A stretch of DNA of 64,000 nt from Euglena gracilis (lineage: Eukaryota; Euglenida; Euglenophyceae; Euglenales): positions 59,467,178-59,531,177 of the forward strand of contig CP154956.1 in NCBI GenBank assembly GCA_039621445.1, given 5' to 3'. The stretch's first letter is position 1, and each line of letters begins with the position of its first letter. Positions 31,800 to 40,350 of the stretch are shown here, piece by piece. A model generated the notes under the pieces. It saw only the letters and a program-made list of their open reading frames with translations, was not told the DNA's origin and ran no database searches. Made by a program: the position numbers and the translations under genes.

Positions 31800-32566
31800 C
31801 TGCCAACATTGCTGCAGCAGGAACCCACTGGACCTGCAGTTGAACTTGGTTTTCCCAACACTAATGAAACAGGGGCTTCCAAAATCTGATTGAGGTGTTG
31901 TTTTCTTCCCCCACATTTGGCGAGGTAACTTAGTGCCACTTGATTGTCCACGTTTAACAGCACCGTTTCCCCAGGCTGGGCAAATGCTTTTACGGTCTGA
32001 ACTGCTGCCATTAGCTCTTTCACATTTATATGTAAACAATTTTTCTCCCTCCAAAATTCGTGGATGATTTGATTTTGGGATGAGTCCACTCCCCCCCATG
32101 CCCATGTGGAGGAGTCTGAATGGAGCACCCTTTTTGCCTGTTGTAGGAAAGGCCTGCCCAGGCCTGGCTGCAAGTATGCCTTCAGCACTTTGATTTCCCC
32201 TTTCATCCTTTCTGGAATGTCGATGCAAAAATCCCAGCCATTTTCTTGGTGCATCTGGCTGAACTTTAAAAGCTCCTGGGTTACCAGTCTTAAAAATGGC
32301 AGAGCAGGGAGGTAACTTCTGACTTGTCCCAGAATGCTGGCTATCTGTCTGCAACTTAGTTTTTGGGCCATCACGACCTTGCCCAGTTCCTTTCTGATAG
32401 TCTTTAATTTGCCTGGGGGCACCTCCAGCTGACCTTTTTCCAAGTCTATGATGAACCCCAAATGGTGTAGACTTTGTGTGGGATTAAACACAGACTTTTT
32501 ATCGCTGACCTTGCACCCAGCCTCCCCTAATGTGTCCAGCATTTGCAGCAAATGTTTTTTCACCAA
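31800..32566 (-). CDS. RNase H and RT thumb of element B
   Basis: Begins with the RT connection (HLGFIIDLEKGQLEVPPGKL), then SCRQIASILGQVRSYLPALP. RNase H follows with RVLHSDSSTWAWGG (first Asp), CLHINVKELMAAVQTVKAF (Glu) and VLLNVDNQVALSYLAKCGG (Asp). A frame slip after LNQILEAPVSL scrambles the WVP-type motif. Confidence 0.75.
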
Positions 32567-33256
32567 ATTTTATGTTGAACCAAACAGAATAATGGTTTCC
32601 AAATAGACGAACACCTGCATTCCCTTTGACCTCCACAGTTTTAGCAGAACTTTCATTAGGGAAATGAACCAATTTGGGAGGGTGCTTAGGCCAAAACAGG
32701 CCCCCTGAAACTCCCACAGGTCTGATCCCACTTGATTTCTGACAAATCGTTTGAAATCGTTTTCCAGCCCCAGATGAAAGTATGCATCTTTCAAGTCTAG
32801 TTGACTGCCCAATCCCCTTTTTTCAGAGTGGGGAAAATTGTGGACATATTTTCCAAAGTGAACTTCTCTGGACAGCAAAATTGATTTAGATCTCGACAAT
32901 CTGTGATAAGTCGATGCTTGACCCCCTCCCCTTCTGGTTTGGACAACACAAACCATGGCACTAGGTGGGCAGTGTTTTGGGCTTTTTGCAATTTTTTGGT
33001 TGCCCCACTTTCTTGGTACTCCCTCAAGATTTTGGAGGCCAGGCTGATTTCCTGTTCTGAATTTTGCTGCTGTCTTGTTGACAGACACATGGGTAGGGGG
33101 TGGTCTGGTTGCACACCTTTTTGAATTAGTGCTACTACCCACTGATTTGCATTCTCCTGCCACCATGGCAGACATTTTCTTAGTCTCTGAAACAGAGGCA
33201 CCCCCAGCCATGCCCTTTCTTTGAAATCCAGGCCCTGAATGATTCCTTTCTCCCAT
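32567..33256 (-). pseudogene. Reverse transcriptase of element B, altered active site
   Basis: Leader LIQKGVQPDHPLPMCLS and ISLASKILREYQESGATK, then RLITDCRDLNQF, QLDLKDAYFHLGL, FGLSTLPNWF and FVYLETIILF. The universal YxDD box is YLET, so both metal-binding aspartates are lost (about 32600). Two frames are needed for the leader and palm. Upstream, minus-strand frames with YQRIQ-like leader sequence match element E. Confidence 0.75.
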
Positions 33257-33337
33257 TCCTCTGGGGGGAGTTTGTTGTGGGCCAGGCCCCTGTCCCCATG
33301 AGCCCTTGCCAGACTGGGGATGGTCTCAGGGCAGGGG

Positions 33338-34217
33338 TCAGCAGGGGATTCCCTCCGCCATGGAGCTCAGCTGGGGGGTCTCTCCCCCACTCCCTTGATG
33401 GTCTGGCTTTGATGGCTTCACCCCTTCTTGGGGTCTTTGATGCTTCAGGCTTTGCACTTGTCTTTTCTTGAGGACATGAATGGGGAGGCAAGATTCAGCA
33501 GGGGATCTATACCCCTTCTGCCATCCTGGGCTCTTCCACAGGCTGCCATAGCCTTTTCCTCTCCCAGACTTGAATTGGCTGCCATAGCCTTTGCCTTTGC
33601 CAAACTTGAACTTAAATCCTTTGTTTCCTGTGGGGATGGGAAAATGAGACATAGAATGTCTGGAGAAGGCTGTTGCCAAGCCTGCTTGATTCAGAGCCCA
33701 TTGGGCTTTGTCAACAGCCAAATCTTCTTTGGAGAACAGCCCGTTGTTTGTACTTGGGATTGCCCCTGGAATGCTGCACTTCTTCCTCTCCTTCAGCAGC
33801 GTCTGCTCCAGCTCTGCTACAGCAAAAAAACAATTGTTGTGCCAATATTTGATAGTCTGTCTCCACACTGCCATACAGGCATGCCACCATTCTTCCAGGT
33901 GTAACATCTTTTGTTGCCATGCCTTCAGCTGCTTGTCCCAGGCCCCTTTGCCGTCTGAGCCATGATTATTATCCTCTGCTCTAATTTTTATCCCCTGATA
34001 CTTTGGCAGCTCAACCAGCAGCATCTTCCAGGGGAGTCTAACTCCCTGTTTCGACGTGCCGAAGGCACGCTGCGAGCTCTGGCGCCAGTGGCGACAGTTC
34101 CTCCTGCCAGGGGAGCGGTTCTTCCGCGTCGTCGTTGTCGTTGTCCTCCTCTTCTTCTCCCTCCTCCTCCATCGCGGACCGCACCGCTCTCTGCGTCATC
34201 CCTTTGTCTTTCTTCTA
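33338..34217 (-). CDS. Gag-like ORF 2 of element B
   Basis: A 229-codon minus-strand frame (34024-33338) begins MLLVELPKYQGIKIRAEDNN and includes KGAWDKQLKAWQQKMLHLEE and KCSIPGAIPSTNNGLFSKED. Its C-terminal part is Lys/Gly/Tyr-rich (GKGKGYGSQFKSGRGKGYGS), typical of nucleic-acid binding. The upstream piece 34210-34040 reads RSAMEEEGEEEDNDNDDAEE, an acidic linker from the first Gag ORF, in another frame. Confidence 0.6.
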
Positions 34218-34583
34218 ACTCTTCTCCAGCCAACGATCAGCCAACTTGAACGCCACGTCCGCCGCTGTCTGCCCCAAGTCTATCAGGGGTACCTCCACAC
34301 TTCCTGCTAACGTCACCGAGTACAAGGAAGAATTCCTGTAGTCTCCGACTTGGCTGGAGACCATCGCCACCTGGGTCAACTCGTGGACCTTCTTTGCGCA
34401 CTTCGTCGTGTGCCATCCGCCTCCCAGCCAGTTTTGCCCGGCCGCGATGACGGCGACGAGGGATTCCGGGGACGATTCCGCCAATAGTTTCGCCACATTG
34501 TCCTCGTTGAAGAATAGCTCGCTCCACGAATTGTTAAATACTGTTTCATCCTCTGATGTCAAGATTTCTGCGTACGTTGCCAT
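34218..34583 (-). CDS. Gag-like ORF 1 of element B
   Basis: ATG at 34583 (minus) starts MATYAEILTSEDETVFNNSW, then SELFFNEDNVAKLLAESSPE and SLVAVIAAGQNWLGGGWHTT, ending at TAG about 34218. The start is chosen because the upstream frame crosses the terminal repeat. G/C-ending codons set it apart from the AT-rich remainder of the element. Likely the N-terminal domain of a Gag-like structural protein. Confidence 0.55.
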
Positions 34584-34610
34584 TTTGATGTTGTCGAAGG
34601 ACGTTAATAT

Positions 34611-34726
34611 CCGCCAACTCCGGCACCAAAAAGCAGTAAGAAGCACCCCGCCAAAAAGAACACGAACAACAAACAGCCGGCACACAAAGCAGGATCTCAC
34701 CACCAGAGTGTGCGAAGCCCGAATGG
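34611..34726 (+). repeat. Terminal repeat of element B, 5' side
   Basis: Begins CGCCAACTCCGGCACCAAAA and ends CCCGAATGGTC; imperfect direct repeat of 30138-30260. Confidence 0.7.
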
Positions 34727-34972
34727 TCTTGGCTCCGGCGTTTTAAGAGCTGAGAGTGGGAAGGAACGCGATTGGACAAAATCTAGCTGAAATGGGCCTT
34801 CTTGTGCCTTTTTCTGTTTCTTTTAAAACCCCGGCACCGTGCCCTACAAAAAAAAACGTCTGGGGGGAGGGGCACGTCAATCGGGCTCTGCATTTCGAGA
34901 TTGTGAGGTGCTGCTGTCCTTGCCGGAGTTGGCGGATGAGGCCCCTTCTGCCACCTTGGCGAGGCTGGGCCG

Positions 34973-35980
34973 TCACGGCCCCGCCCCCCTCGTACTCCCT
35001 CGAGGAAAAACCGACAAGGGAGGAAAGGACACCGAGGGCGAAGCACAAAGACCTTGTGAGGCATTGCCTTGCTCGCCGGCGGTGCAGTTTGGATGGTGTG
35101 CTCGCGCTGGGTTAGGAGGCCCCGTTACTGCCGCCTCGCCCGAGTTTGTTGCTCCGACGATGTTGCTCCGACAAAGCGACGTGGCTTCTTGTCCCTGGGC
35201 GTGCCCCACCCTCCTCCCTCCCTGGCCCCCATATTCCGACCGAGGGCTTTTGAACACAGATTTTCTTTTATGGGTGGGGGGCTTGGTTTCACAAGGTCTT
35301 TGTGCTTCGCCGTCGGTGTCCCTTCCTCCCTTGTGGATTTGCCTCGAGGGAGTGCGAGACACCTCGGGCTCCACACTCTGCCCTTGTGAGGCCTGATTCT
35401 GCACTGAAATTAGGGGGGCCAGGACAGTTTTCAGGGCACCTTGGGCACCAAGTCGTTGATAGTGGGCTTTAAAAGCCTCCGCCCCCCACCACTGGTCAAT
35501 TTCACAAACTTCTTGGACAGAAAGGCCCAATTTTTTGAGTAAACCAGCTCCGGCTCCTCTGGTAGAGTGGGCCCCCCACACCTGGGGGGGACCCCTTGTT
35601 TGTCCAAAAATTCTTTGATGACTGAAGCAATTGTGTCAGCCCTAATGGCCTTATGGGGAGGTTTTAGTGAAATCAGGAGGGGGCCACCAGGCTTGACGTT
35701 AAACCGGGTTGCAGCCACATAAGCTATCATTAAATGAAAGGGACTTATCTGTGGGCACCTGGGAAATGAAACAACTCTCTCCCATTTGTGTGACTTCTGG
35801 CCTTTACGCCTAATTTTAATGTAGGTCCCCTTGCCCAGCACGTTGGTTGTACGTTTGACTCTCTCCAAATCAGATGATCGATATAAACCGATAATTCTGG
35901 AGCAAAAAATCAGCTGTGTGCGCAACGTGCGTAAGTAACGTGCGTAAGGGAAAGGGGGCTTGGGCCAGCCCCAGGAGGAT
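34973..35980 (-). pseudogene. Tyrosine recombinase, catalytic half (C)
   Basis: Minus strand: PILLGLAQAPFP, then QLIFCSRIIGLYRSSDLERV (catalytic Arg, about 35880), IKIRRKGQKSHKWERVVSF, HSTRGAGAGLLKKLGLS (His, Arg, about 35570), and FKAHYQRLGAQGALK (Tyr, about 35460). All catalytic residues are present, but a frame change near 35580 and the missing N-terminal half break it. The tail has HKGGRDTDGEAQRPCET, whose DNA is repeated inverted at 34995-35045. Confidence 0.75.
34995..35345. repeat. 3' inverted-repeat hairpin of element C/E
   Basis: Arms at about 34995-35050 (GGACACCGAGGGCGAAGCAC) and 35285-35345 (GTGCTTCGCCGTCGGTGTCC) are reverse complements. The inner arm lies in the recombinase C-terminal tail. 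The equivalent pair occurs in H (58425-58475 and 58695-58745). Confidence 0.7.
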
Positions 35981-35989
35981 TGGGAGGGG

Positions 35990-36588
35990 TGTGGGCGGCG
36001 GGAGGCGGCCTGGCGCCTGCGCACTGGAATTAGCGAACATTCTGCCCCATTCCGCTACTTTTTTTACCTGTGTACTTTTCCCCCCCAGGTTCTCTTTTCC
36101 GAATGTTTCATTCAAAGAATTGTGCATGCTGAAGGAAGGAATATCAAAAATTCAATCTGAATTCAAGAAAACAATTGTTCAAGAATTTCAAAAAGTCAAT
36201 CCGGAAGGTCAATCCAAAGGAAAGAGTTTAATTTCAAAAAAAAGGAAGAGCAAGCGGCGCTGGAAATCAAGCTGAAGGTGTTCTTCCGTCCCCCCCGCTA
36301 CCCTTTTTTAAATTCAAACCAGGCTTTTTCCCCCCCCCCCCCCTACTGCTTCAGAGGCACCCCCAAGGAGTTGGCCAAAAATACCGTTCCCCCCCCCCAT
36401 TTTTTGAATTATTTGGCTGCCGCAACCCAGGTTCTGGCTGAATTCAGGGACCGAAAGACACAAAAAAAGGGAATTTTTGGGGCGCGTGTGCCTATTTTTA
36501 CCGGAGCGCCGGGTGACTGTTTTCCCCCACTCGGCCTGCCGGGGAGCCCATTCCGCGCACGGTCACCGAACCGGCGAGAGGGGAAAAC
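35990..36588 (+). repeat. 5' LTR of D
   Basis: Starts TGTGGGCGGCGGGAGGCGG and ends GAGAGGGGAAAAC just before the primer site. It matches 49100-49699 with only a few differences, mostly in C-run length (36331-36343) and single bases (GCCGCAACC versus GCCGGAACC). It contains GTTCTCTTTTCCGAATG and a Lys-rich 94-codon frame that is probably not a gene. Confidence 0.92.
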
Positions 36589-36600
36589 TGGTAGCAGAGG
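36589..36600 (+). promoter_or_regulatory. Primer-binding site, initiator tRNA-Met
   Basis: TGGTAGCAGAGG directly abuts the 5' LTR and matches the complement of the 3' end of eukaryotic initiator tRNA-Met (TGGTAGCAGAGG...). It fixes the LTR boundary and the direction of the element. Confidence 0.85.
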
Positions 36601-36657
36601 CTTGTTCGTTCTACGTTTTCCATTGAAGGCCATTTTCTCGAGTGCCTTCTTTTTGAA

Positions 36658-39600
36658 ATGCAAAGCGTGCACACCTCCCCAGAATTTTCCACACACGAAG
36701 AGGCTACGGCCCACCGGGACACAGACAGGATGCCAACCCTTGCGGCGGACTCTGAAGTGGTAGCCCCCACCGCAAGTCTTTCCGATAGCCCTCGGGAAGC
36801 GCAAGAAAACACCCCGAAAAGATACCCCCGATCCCCTGCCCCATCCCCACTCCCATCCCCACAATCCCCGTTTCCCGCGCTCCCAGCCCCACCCCAACTC
36901 CCACTCATCCCCCTCCAATCCGAGTCCCTAGTCGATAGCCCTCGAGACTCATCCCAAGTCCCCCTCCTGTTCCCGAAATCAGCCCAGCCCCAGAGCTGGG
37001 ACCCGACCCCCTGGCTACCACCCGGGGCTCCACCCTCTCAGCTTTTCCCCGGGAACCCACCCTTCCCCCAGCTGATCCCTTCCCTGCCATTCCCGTTCCC
37101 GTTCCCGTCCGAGGTGCCCCACCTGTGGGGCGTCCCGGAGCTGCAGAGTGAGCGGGCCTTCGCAGGCCTGCCGGTGCCCGTGCCCAGCCCCGGGCCACCG
37201 AGGAGCCCTGACGAGGGCATGCGGGCCATCACATATCACCCCGCCCACGAGCTGGGCCCCGGCGAGTCCGAGGGCCGAGACGGGGTCCCTGTCCCTGTGG
37301 CTGGCCTGATCCCATCTGTGCATCCGTCCCTGCAGACTGCTCTGCCACCCGTGCCGGTGGCAGGGCCCTCGCCGTCGCAGATGGCGTCGTCGTCCAGCCA
37401 AGCAGCCATCGCCGCACCGGTGGGAGTGCCGCCTCCCTACCGGGCCCACAGCGAACACCCGAGCACCACTGCCTTGCACCCTCACTTCCGCACCCCCCCA
37501 TCCTCGGGCCGGCCGCCCAACGTGCCGCGGCGGGGCCTGTCGGATGACGAAGGAGACGAGGATGAAGGAGAAGGTGAAGGTGATCAACAACGCCGGGGAG
37601 AAGGTCCTCGTGATGACGACGAGGAGTGGCTGGCGGGCGCAGACCAGAGCGAGATGTACGACACCGAGGAGAAGCCGGACGAGGTCATGCAGGGCCCCCC
37701 CGAGTGGGAGGCAGCATACGCTGCGTTGCAGACGCGGATGGACCGCCTCTGCAACACCGTCGACTTCATCGGCTCCAAGGCGAAGGAGATGTGGGACAGC
37801 TGGGCGGCCGTGCAAATGGCCGCCGCCGTGAAGGACAAGGTGGACGAGCAGGGTGTGGCGGTGCAAGAGCTGAAGAAAAGGATGGCGGCCCAAGAAGGGG
37901 CCCACGTGGACCTGATGGAGAACGTGGTGAAGGTGAAGGACGACATCGTCAGACTTCATCAAGGAATATCACAACTCCACAAGCTCATGCCCATGGTGGC
38001 CACGGCGGAGGAGCGGATGACAAGAGTGGAGAAGTACACCCACGACGCGCTCGGAGACTTCGGAGAAGAATTCCGAAGGATCCGGGCGAAGGTGAAGGAG
38101 GCGGAAGACAACGCCGCGGCCGCGGTGATGGCGGTGAAGAGCGGCGTACCGACGAGTGGACTCACCGAGCTGGTGGAGGTGGCGCACCTCAAGGCCGCCG
38201 TGCAGGAGCTGCTGCAAGAGAAGGAGCGGCAGCGGGCCGAGAACGCCCAGCTGCAGGGGAAGCTCAACGTCGTCGAGATGCAGATGGCCGCCTTCACCGC
38301 CAAGGTGGAGGCGACTGCGGTGGCGCAGGGCAAGGCGGTGGAGGTGACGCCGCGCCTGGTGGAGCAGCTGCAGTATCAGCAGGCCGAGAACGCATGGCTG
38401 AAGGAGCAGGTCAAGTTCCTGGTGGTGCAGGTGTCCTCCCTCACCACCAAGGTGGAGGCAGCCGCGGCCAAGGAGCCAAAGGCCGCTGAGCTGCCCCCGC
38501 TGATCGTGGGGAGGATCCAGAAGGTGGAGACGGAGATCCAGAAGGTGGGAGCCCAAGCCCAAGGGCTGACCGTGGCCGTGCAACGGCTCGCCGCGGACAG
38601 CCCTGGAGACAAGATCCGGGTGGTGGAGACCGAAGTGCAGAAGGTGAACGTCCAGACCCAAGCCGTGGTGATAGCCGTGCAGCGGCTGGACCAGATCGTC
38701 TCGAAGGTGATCGTATCCTCCCAAGCCAAGGCGGTGCCGGCCATGCCCGCCAAGGCTCCGCCGCCCCCGGCCGAGCAGCAGCCGGTGCCGGTGGCCCGGC
38801 AGCAACCAGTGCCAGAGGTGAGAACGGTCCAGATGGAGAAGCCCATGCAGGAGGAGTCCATGGTGCAGGAGAAGCCGTCGTCCACCCTCCGACCAGCTCT
38901 CCGGCTGGTCCGGAAGCAGGCCGCGGCGGGAGGGGGCGGGGTGCCGTCCCTCTCCATCGCCCGACTGACCACGCCGTCCGCCGTCCCCGTCGCCAGCGCG
39001 TCCGCGGTGCGAGAGGTCCGCATCGCCCCGGTGCAGGCCCAGCCAGCGGCCCTGCACTTCCTCCCGGCGCCGCTGGTGGGCTCCGTCATCGGCCTCCACC
39101 CGGGCCGGTTCTCCGGGCATCCGGAGGACTGGCCGCAGTGGCGGAGGCGGTGGCTCCTGTTCCTTCGGGAACTCGAGCAGGCGTGGCCGTCCATCACGTC
39201 AGCTCAGCGCCTCGCCATGTTCCGCGCGGCTTTGGACGAGGCCACGGTGCTGATGCTGGACGAGGAGATCGAGACCAAAGGAGAGGTGGAGTATGCCGTG
39301 CTGTTCGCGGAGGTGGACCTGGCGAACGGCGGCGAGGACAAGGAGGTCCTGCGGCGGCGAATGAGGAAGCTGATGCTGGTGACGAGCGGGAAGCTGACCG
39401 AGAAGTCCTGGAGGGAGTACTACGCGCAGATGGCGTCCATGGCGAGGCAGGTGGGCATGGAGGAGGAGGAGCTGGGGAAGCTTCTCGTGGAGGCCATGCC
39501 CCTCCACCCCTGGCGTCGGAAAGTGGCGCAGGAGGAGGACAAGCGGGTGGATCACCGGTCCATCGTGCTGGAGGGCCTGCCGATGGACGCGACGGTGGAG

Positions 39601-40350
39601 GAGGTGAAGGAGATGATCAAGCAAGAGACCACGGTGGCCCCCGCCTCGGTGCGGAAGGCGGGGCGCCGCTTCGTGGTGGTGCCAGTGGGCGACGAGCACC
39701 GCACCCTGGTGAAGGCCGTGTACGACCGCCAGCGGCTCGAGGGCGGCAGCATCGTCACGGTGACGGCCGACTCGTGCGACCTACCGGCGAAGGACATTCA
39801 CAACCTCATGGTGAGATGGCTGCGGATGGAGGCGAAGATGGCTCCCGAGAAGGAGAAGGAGATCCCGGAGAAGCGGCCGGTACCACGGTGGCAGCGGGAC
39901 GTGGAGGTCGACGACACCACCGAGGAGCCGTACATCCAGGAGGTGGAGAAGACGAACGTGCCGCCGAAGAAGGAGAAGCAAGCGCAGCAACCACGTCCGC
40001 CGACGCCGCCGGTGCCCACGCCCCAAGGCAAGGGACAAGGCCAAGGGGGACGTGGGTACCCGGAGCAGTGGTCATCGAGCCCATGGACGAGTGAAGAAGG
40101 AAAAGGAAAGGGTGGATACCAAGCCGAGCAGTGGTCATCGAGTGCATGGCAAGGAAATGAAGGAAAAGGAAAAGGTGGTGGGTACCAAGGCGAGCAATGG
40201 ACATCGAATGCCCCAAGACAAGATGAAGGCAAAGGAAAAGGCAAGGCGAAAGGTGGAGCCAAAGGAGATCAAGGAAAAGGAAAGTCCAAGGGCAAAGGCA
40301 AGGACGGCAAGAGCAACGTCTCGGCCGTCCAGGAGCAGTATCATGAGTGA
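36658..40350 (+). CDS. Gag of chromovirus D (1230 residues)
   Basis: ATG at 36658, 69 bases after the LTR. Residues about 1-230 are Pro/Ser-rich; about 290-340 acidic. Residues about 350-700 form a long Ala/Glu/Val heptad-like region with repeated QKVETEIQKV-type units, a predicted coiled coil. Residues about 800-950 (HPGRFSGHPEDWPQWRRRWL, WREYYAQMASMARQVGMEEE) resemble a Ty3-type capsid domain. Residues about 960-1030 (SIVLEGLPMDATVEEVKEMI) look like an RRM-type fold. The C-terminus is Gly/Lys-rich (GKGKSKGKGKDGK) with no zinc knuckle. Unusually long for a Gag. It ends in TGA followed by CGG, with the same frame open beyond. Confidence 0.85.
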   Translation: MQSVHTSPEFSTHEEATAHRDTDRMPTLAADSEVVAPTASLSDSPREAQENTPKRYPRSPAPSPLPSPQSPFPALPAPPQLPLIPLQSESLVDSPRDSSQVPLLFPKSAQPQSWDPTPWLPPGAPPSQLFPGNPPFPQLIPSLPFPFPFPSEVPHLWGVPELQSERAFAGLPVPVPSPGPPRSPDEGMRAITYHPAHELGPGESEGRDGVPVPVAGLIPSVHPSLQTALPPVPVAGPSPSQMASSSSQAAIAAPVGVPPPYRAHSEHPSTTALHPHFRTPPSSGRPPNVPRRGLSDDEGDEDEGEGEGDQQRRGEGPRDDDEEWLAGADQSEMYDTEEKPDEVMQGPPEWEAAYAALQTRMDRLCNTVDFIGSKAKEMWDSWAAVQMAAAVKDKVDEQGVAVQELKKRMAAQEGAHVDLMENVVKVKDDIVRLHQGISQLHKLMPMVATAEERMTRVEKYTHDALGDFGEEFRRIRAKVKEAEDNAAAAVMAVKSGVPTSGLTELVEVAHLKAAVQELLQEKERQRAENAQLQGKLNVVEMQMAAFTAKVEATAVAQGKAVEVTPRLVEQLQYQQAENAWLKEQVKFLVVQVSSLTTKVEAAAAKEPKAAELPPLIVGRIQKVETEIQKVGAQAQGLTVAVQRLAADSPGDKIRVVETEVQKVNVQTQAVVIAVQRLDQIVSKVIVSSQAKAVPAMPAKAPPPPAEQQPVPVARQQPVPEVRTVQMEKPMQEESMVQEKPSSTLRPALRLVRKQAAAGGGGVPSLSIARLTTPSAVPVASASAVREVRIAPVQAQPAALHFLPAPLVGSVIGLHPGRFSGHPEDWPQWRRRWLLFLRELEQAWPSITSAQRLAMFRAALDEATVLMLDEEIETKGEVEYAVLFAEVDLANGGEDKEVLRRRMRKLMLVTSGKLTEKSWREYYAQMASMARQVGMEEEELGKLLVEAMPLHPWRRKVAQEEDKRVDHRSIVLEGLPMDATVEEVKEMIKQETTVAPASVRKAGRRFVVVPVGDEHRTLVKAVYDRQRLEGGSIVTVTADSCDLPAKDIHNLMVRWLRMEAKMAPEKEKEIPEKRPVPRWQRDVEVDDTTEEPYIQEVEKTNVPPKKEKQAQQPRPPTPPVPTPQGKGQGQGGRGYPEQWSSSPWTSEEGKGKGGYQAEQWSSSAWQGNEGKGKGGGYQGEQWTSNAPRQDEGKGKGKAKGGAKGDQGKGKSKGKGKDGKSNVSAVQEQYHE

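Larger units (their letters stand above)
30138..34726 (-). mobile_element. YR (DIRS-order) retroelement B, nearly full length
   Basis: On the minus strand the order is Gag-like (34583), RT, RH, DLFA/NPPW module, tyrosine recombinase (ending about 30240). Imperfect ~120-bp direct repeats lie at both ends (30138-30260 and 34611-34726), fitting the split or direct terminal repeats of PAT/Ngaro-type elements better than long inverted repeats. It is the most complete YR element here, but the RT active site is altered and some frames shift. Confidence 0.85.
34862..35989 (-). mobile_element. YR element C/E, recombinase end (fragment C)
   Basis: The C-terminal half of a tyrosine recombinase plus 3' tail, minus strand. 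It starts exactly where chromovirus D begins (35990). Its missing N-terminal half, module, RH and RT are found in the same orientation beyond D at 51106-53400, so C and E are read as one element split by D and extra DNA. A copy of the terminal sequence TTGCCGGAGTTGGCGGATGA at 34919 is inverted relative to element B's terminal repeat. Confidence 0.7.

Noticed and set aside
30138-34726. LTRs for YR element B
   Set aside because: The ~120-bp repeats are imperfect, lack TG...CA ends and a primer site, and the element encodes a tyrosine recombinase rather than an integrase.
36118-36275. Lys-rich small gene in the LTR of D (also at 49230-49385)
   Set aside because: Present in both LTRs, lies in the likely leader/R region, and shows no independent evidence of coding.
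37015-39197. Long minus-strand frames opposite Gag of D
   Set aside because: Shadows of a G/C-third-position coding sequence; Leu/His/Arg-rich with no motif.
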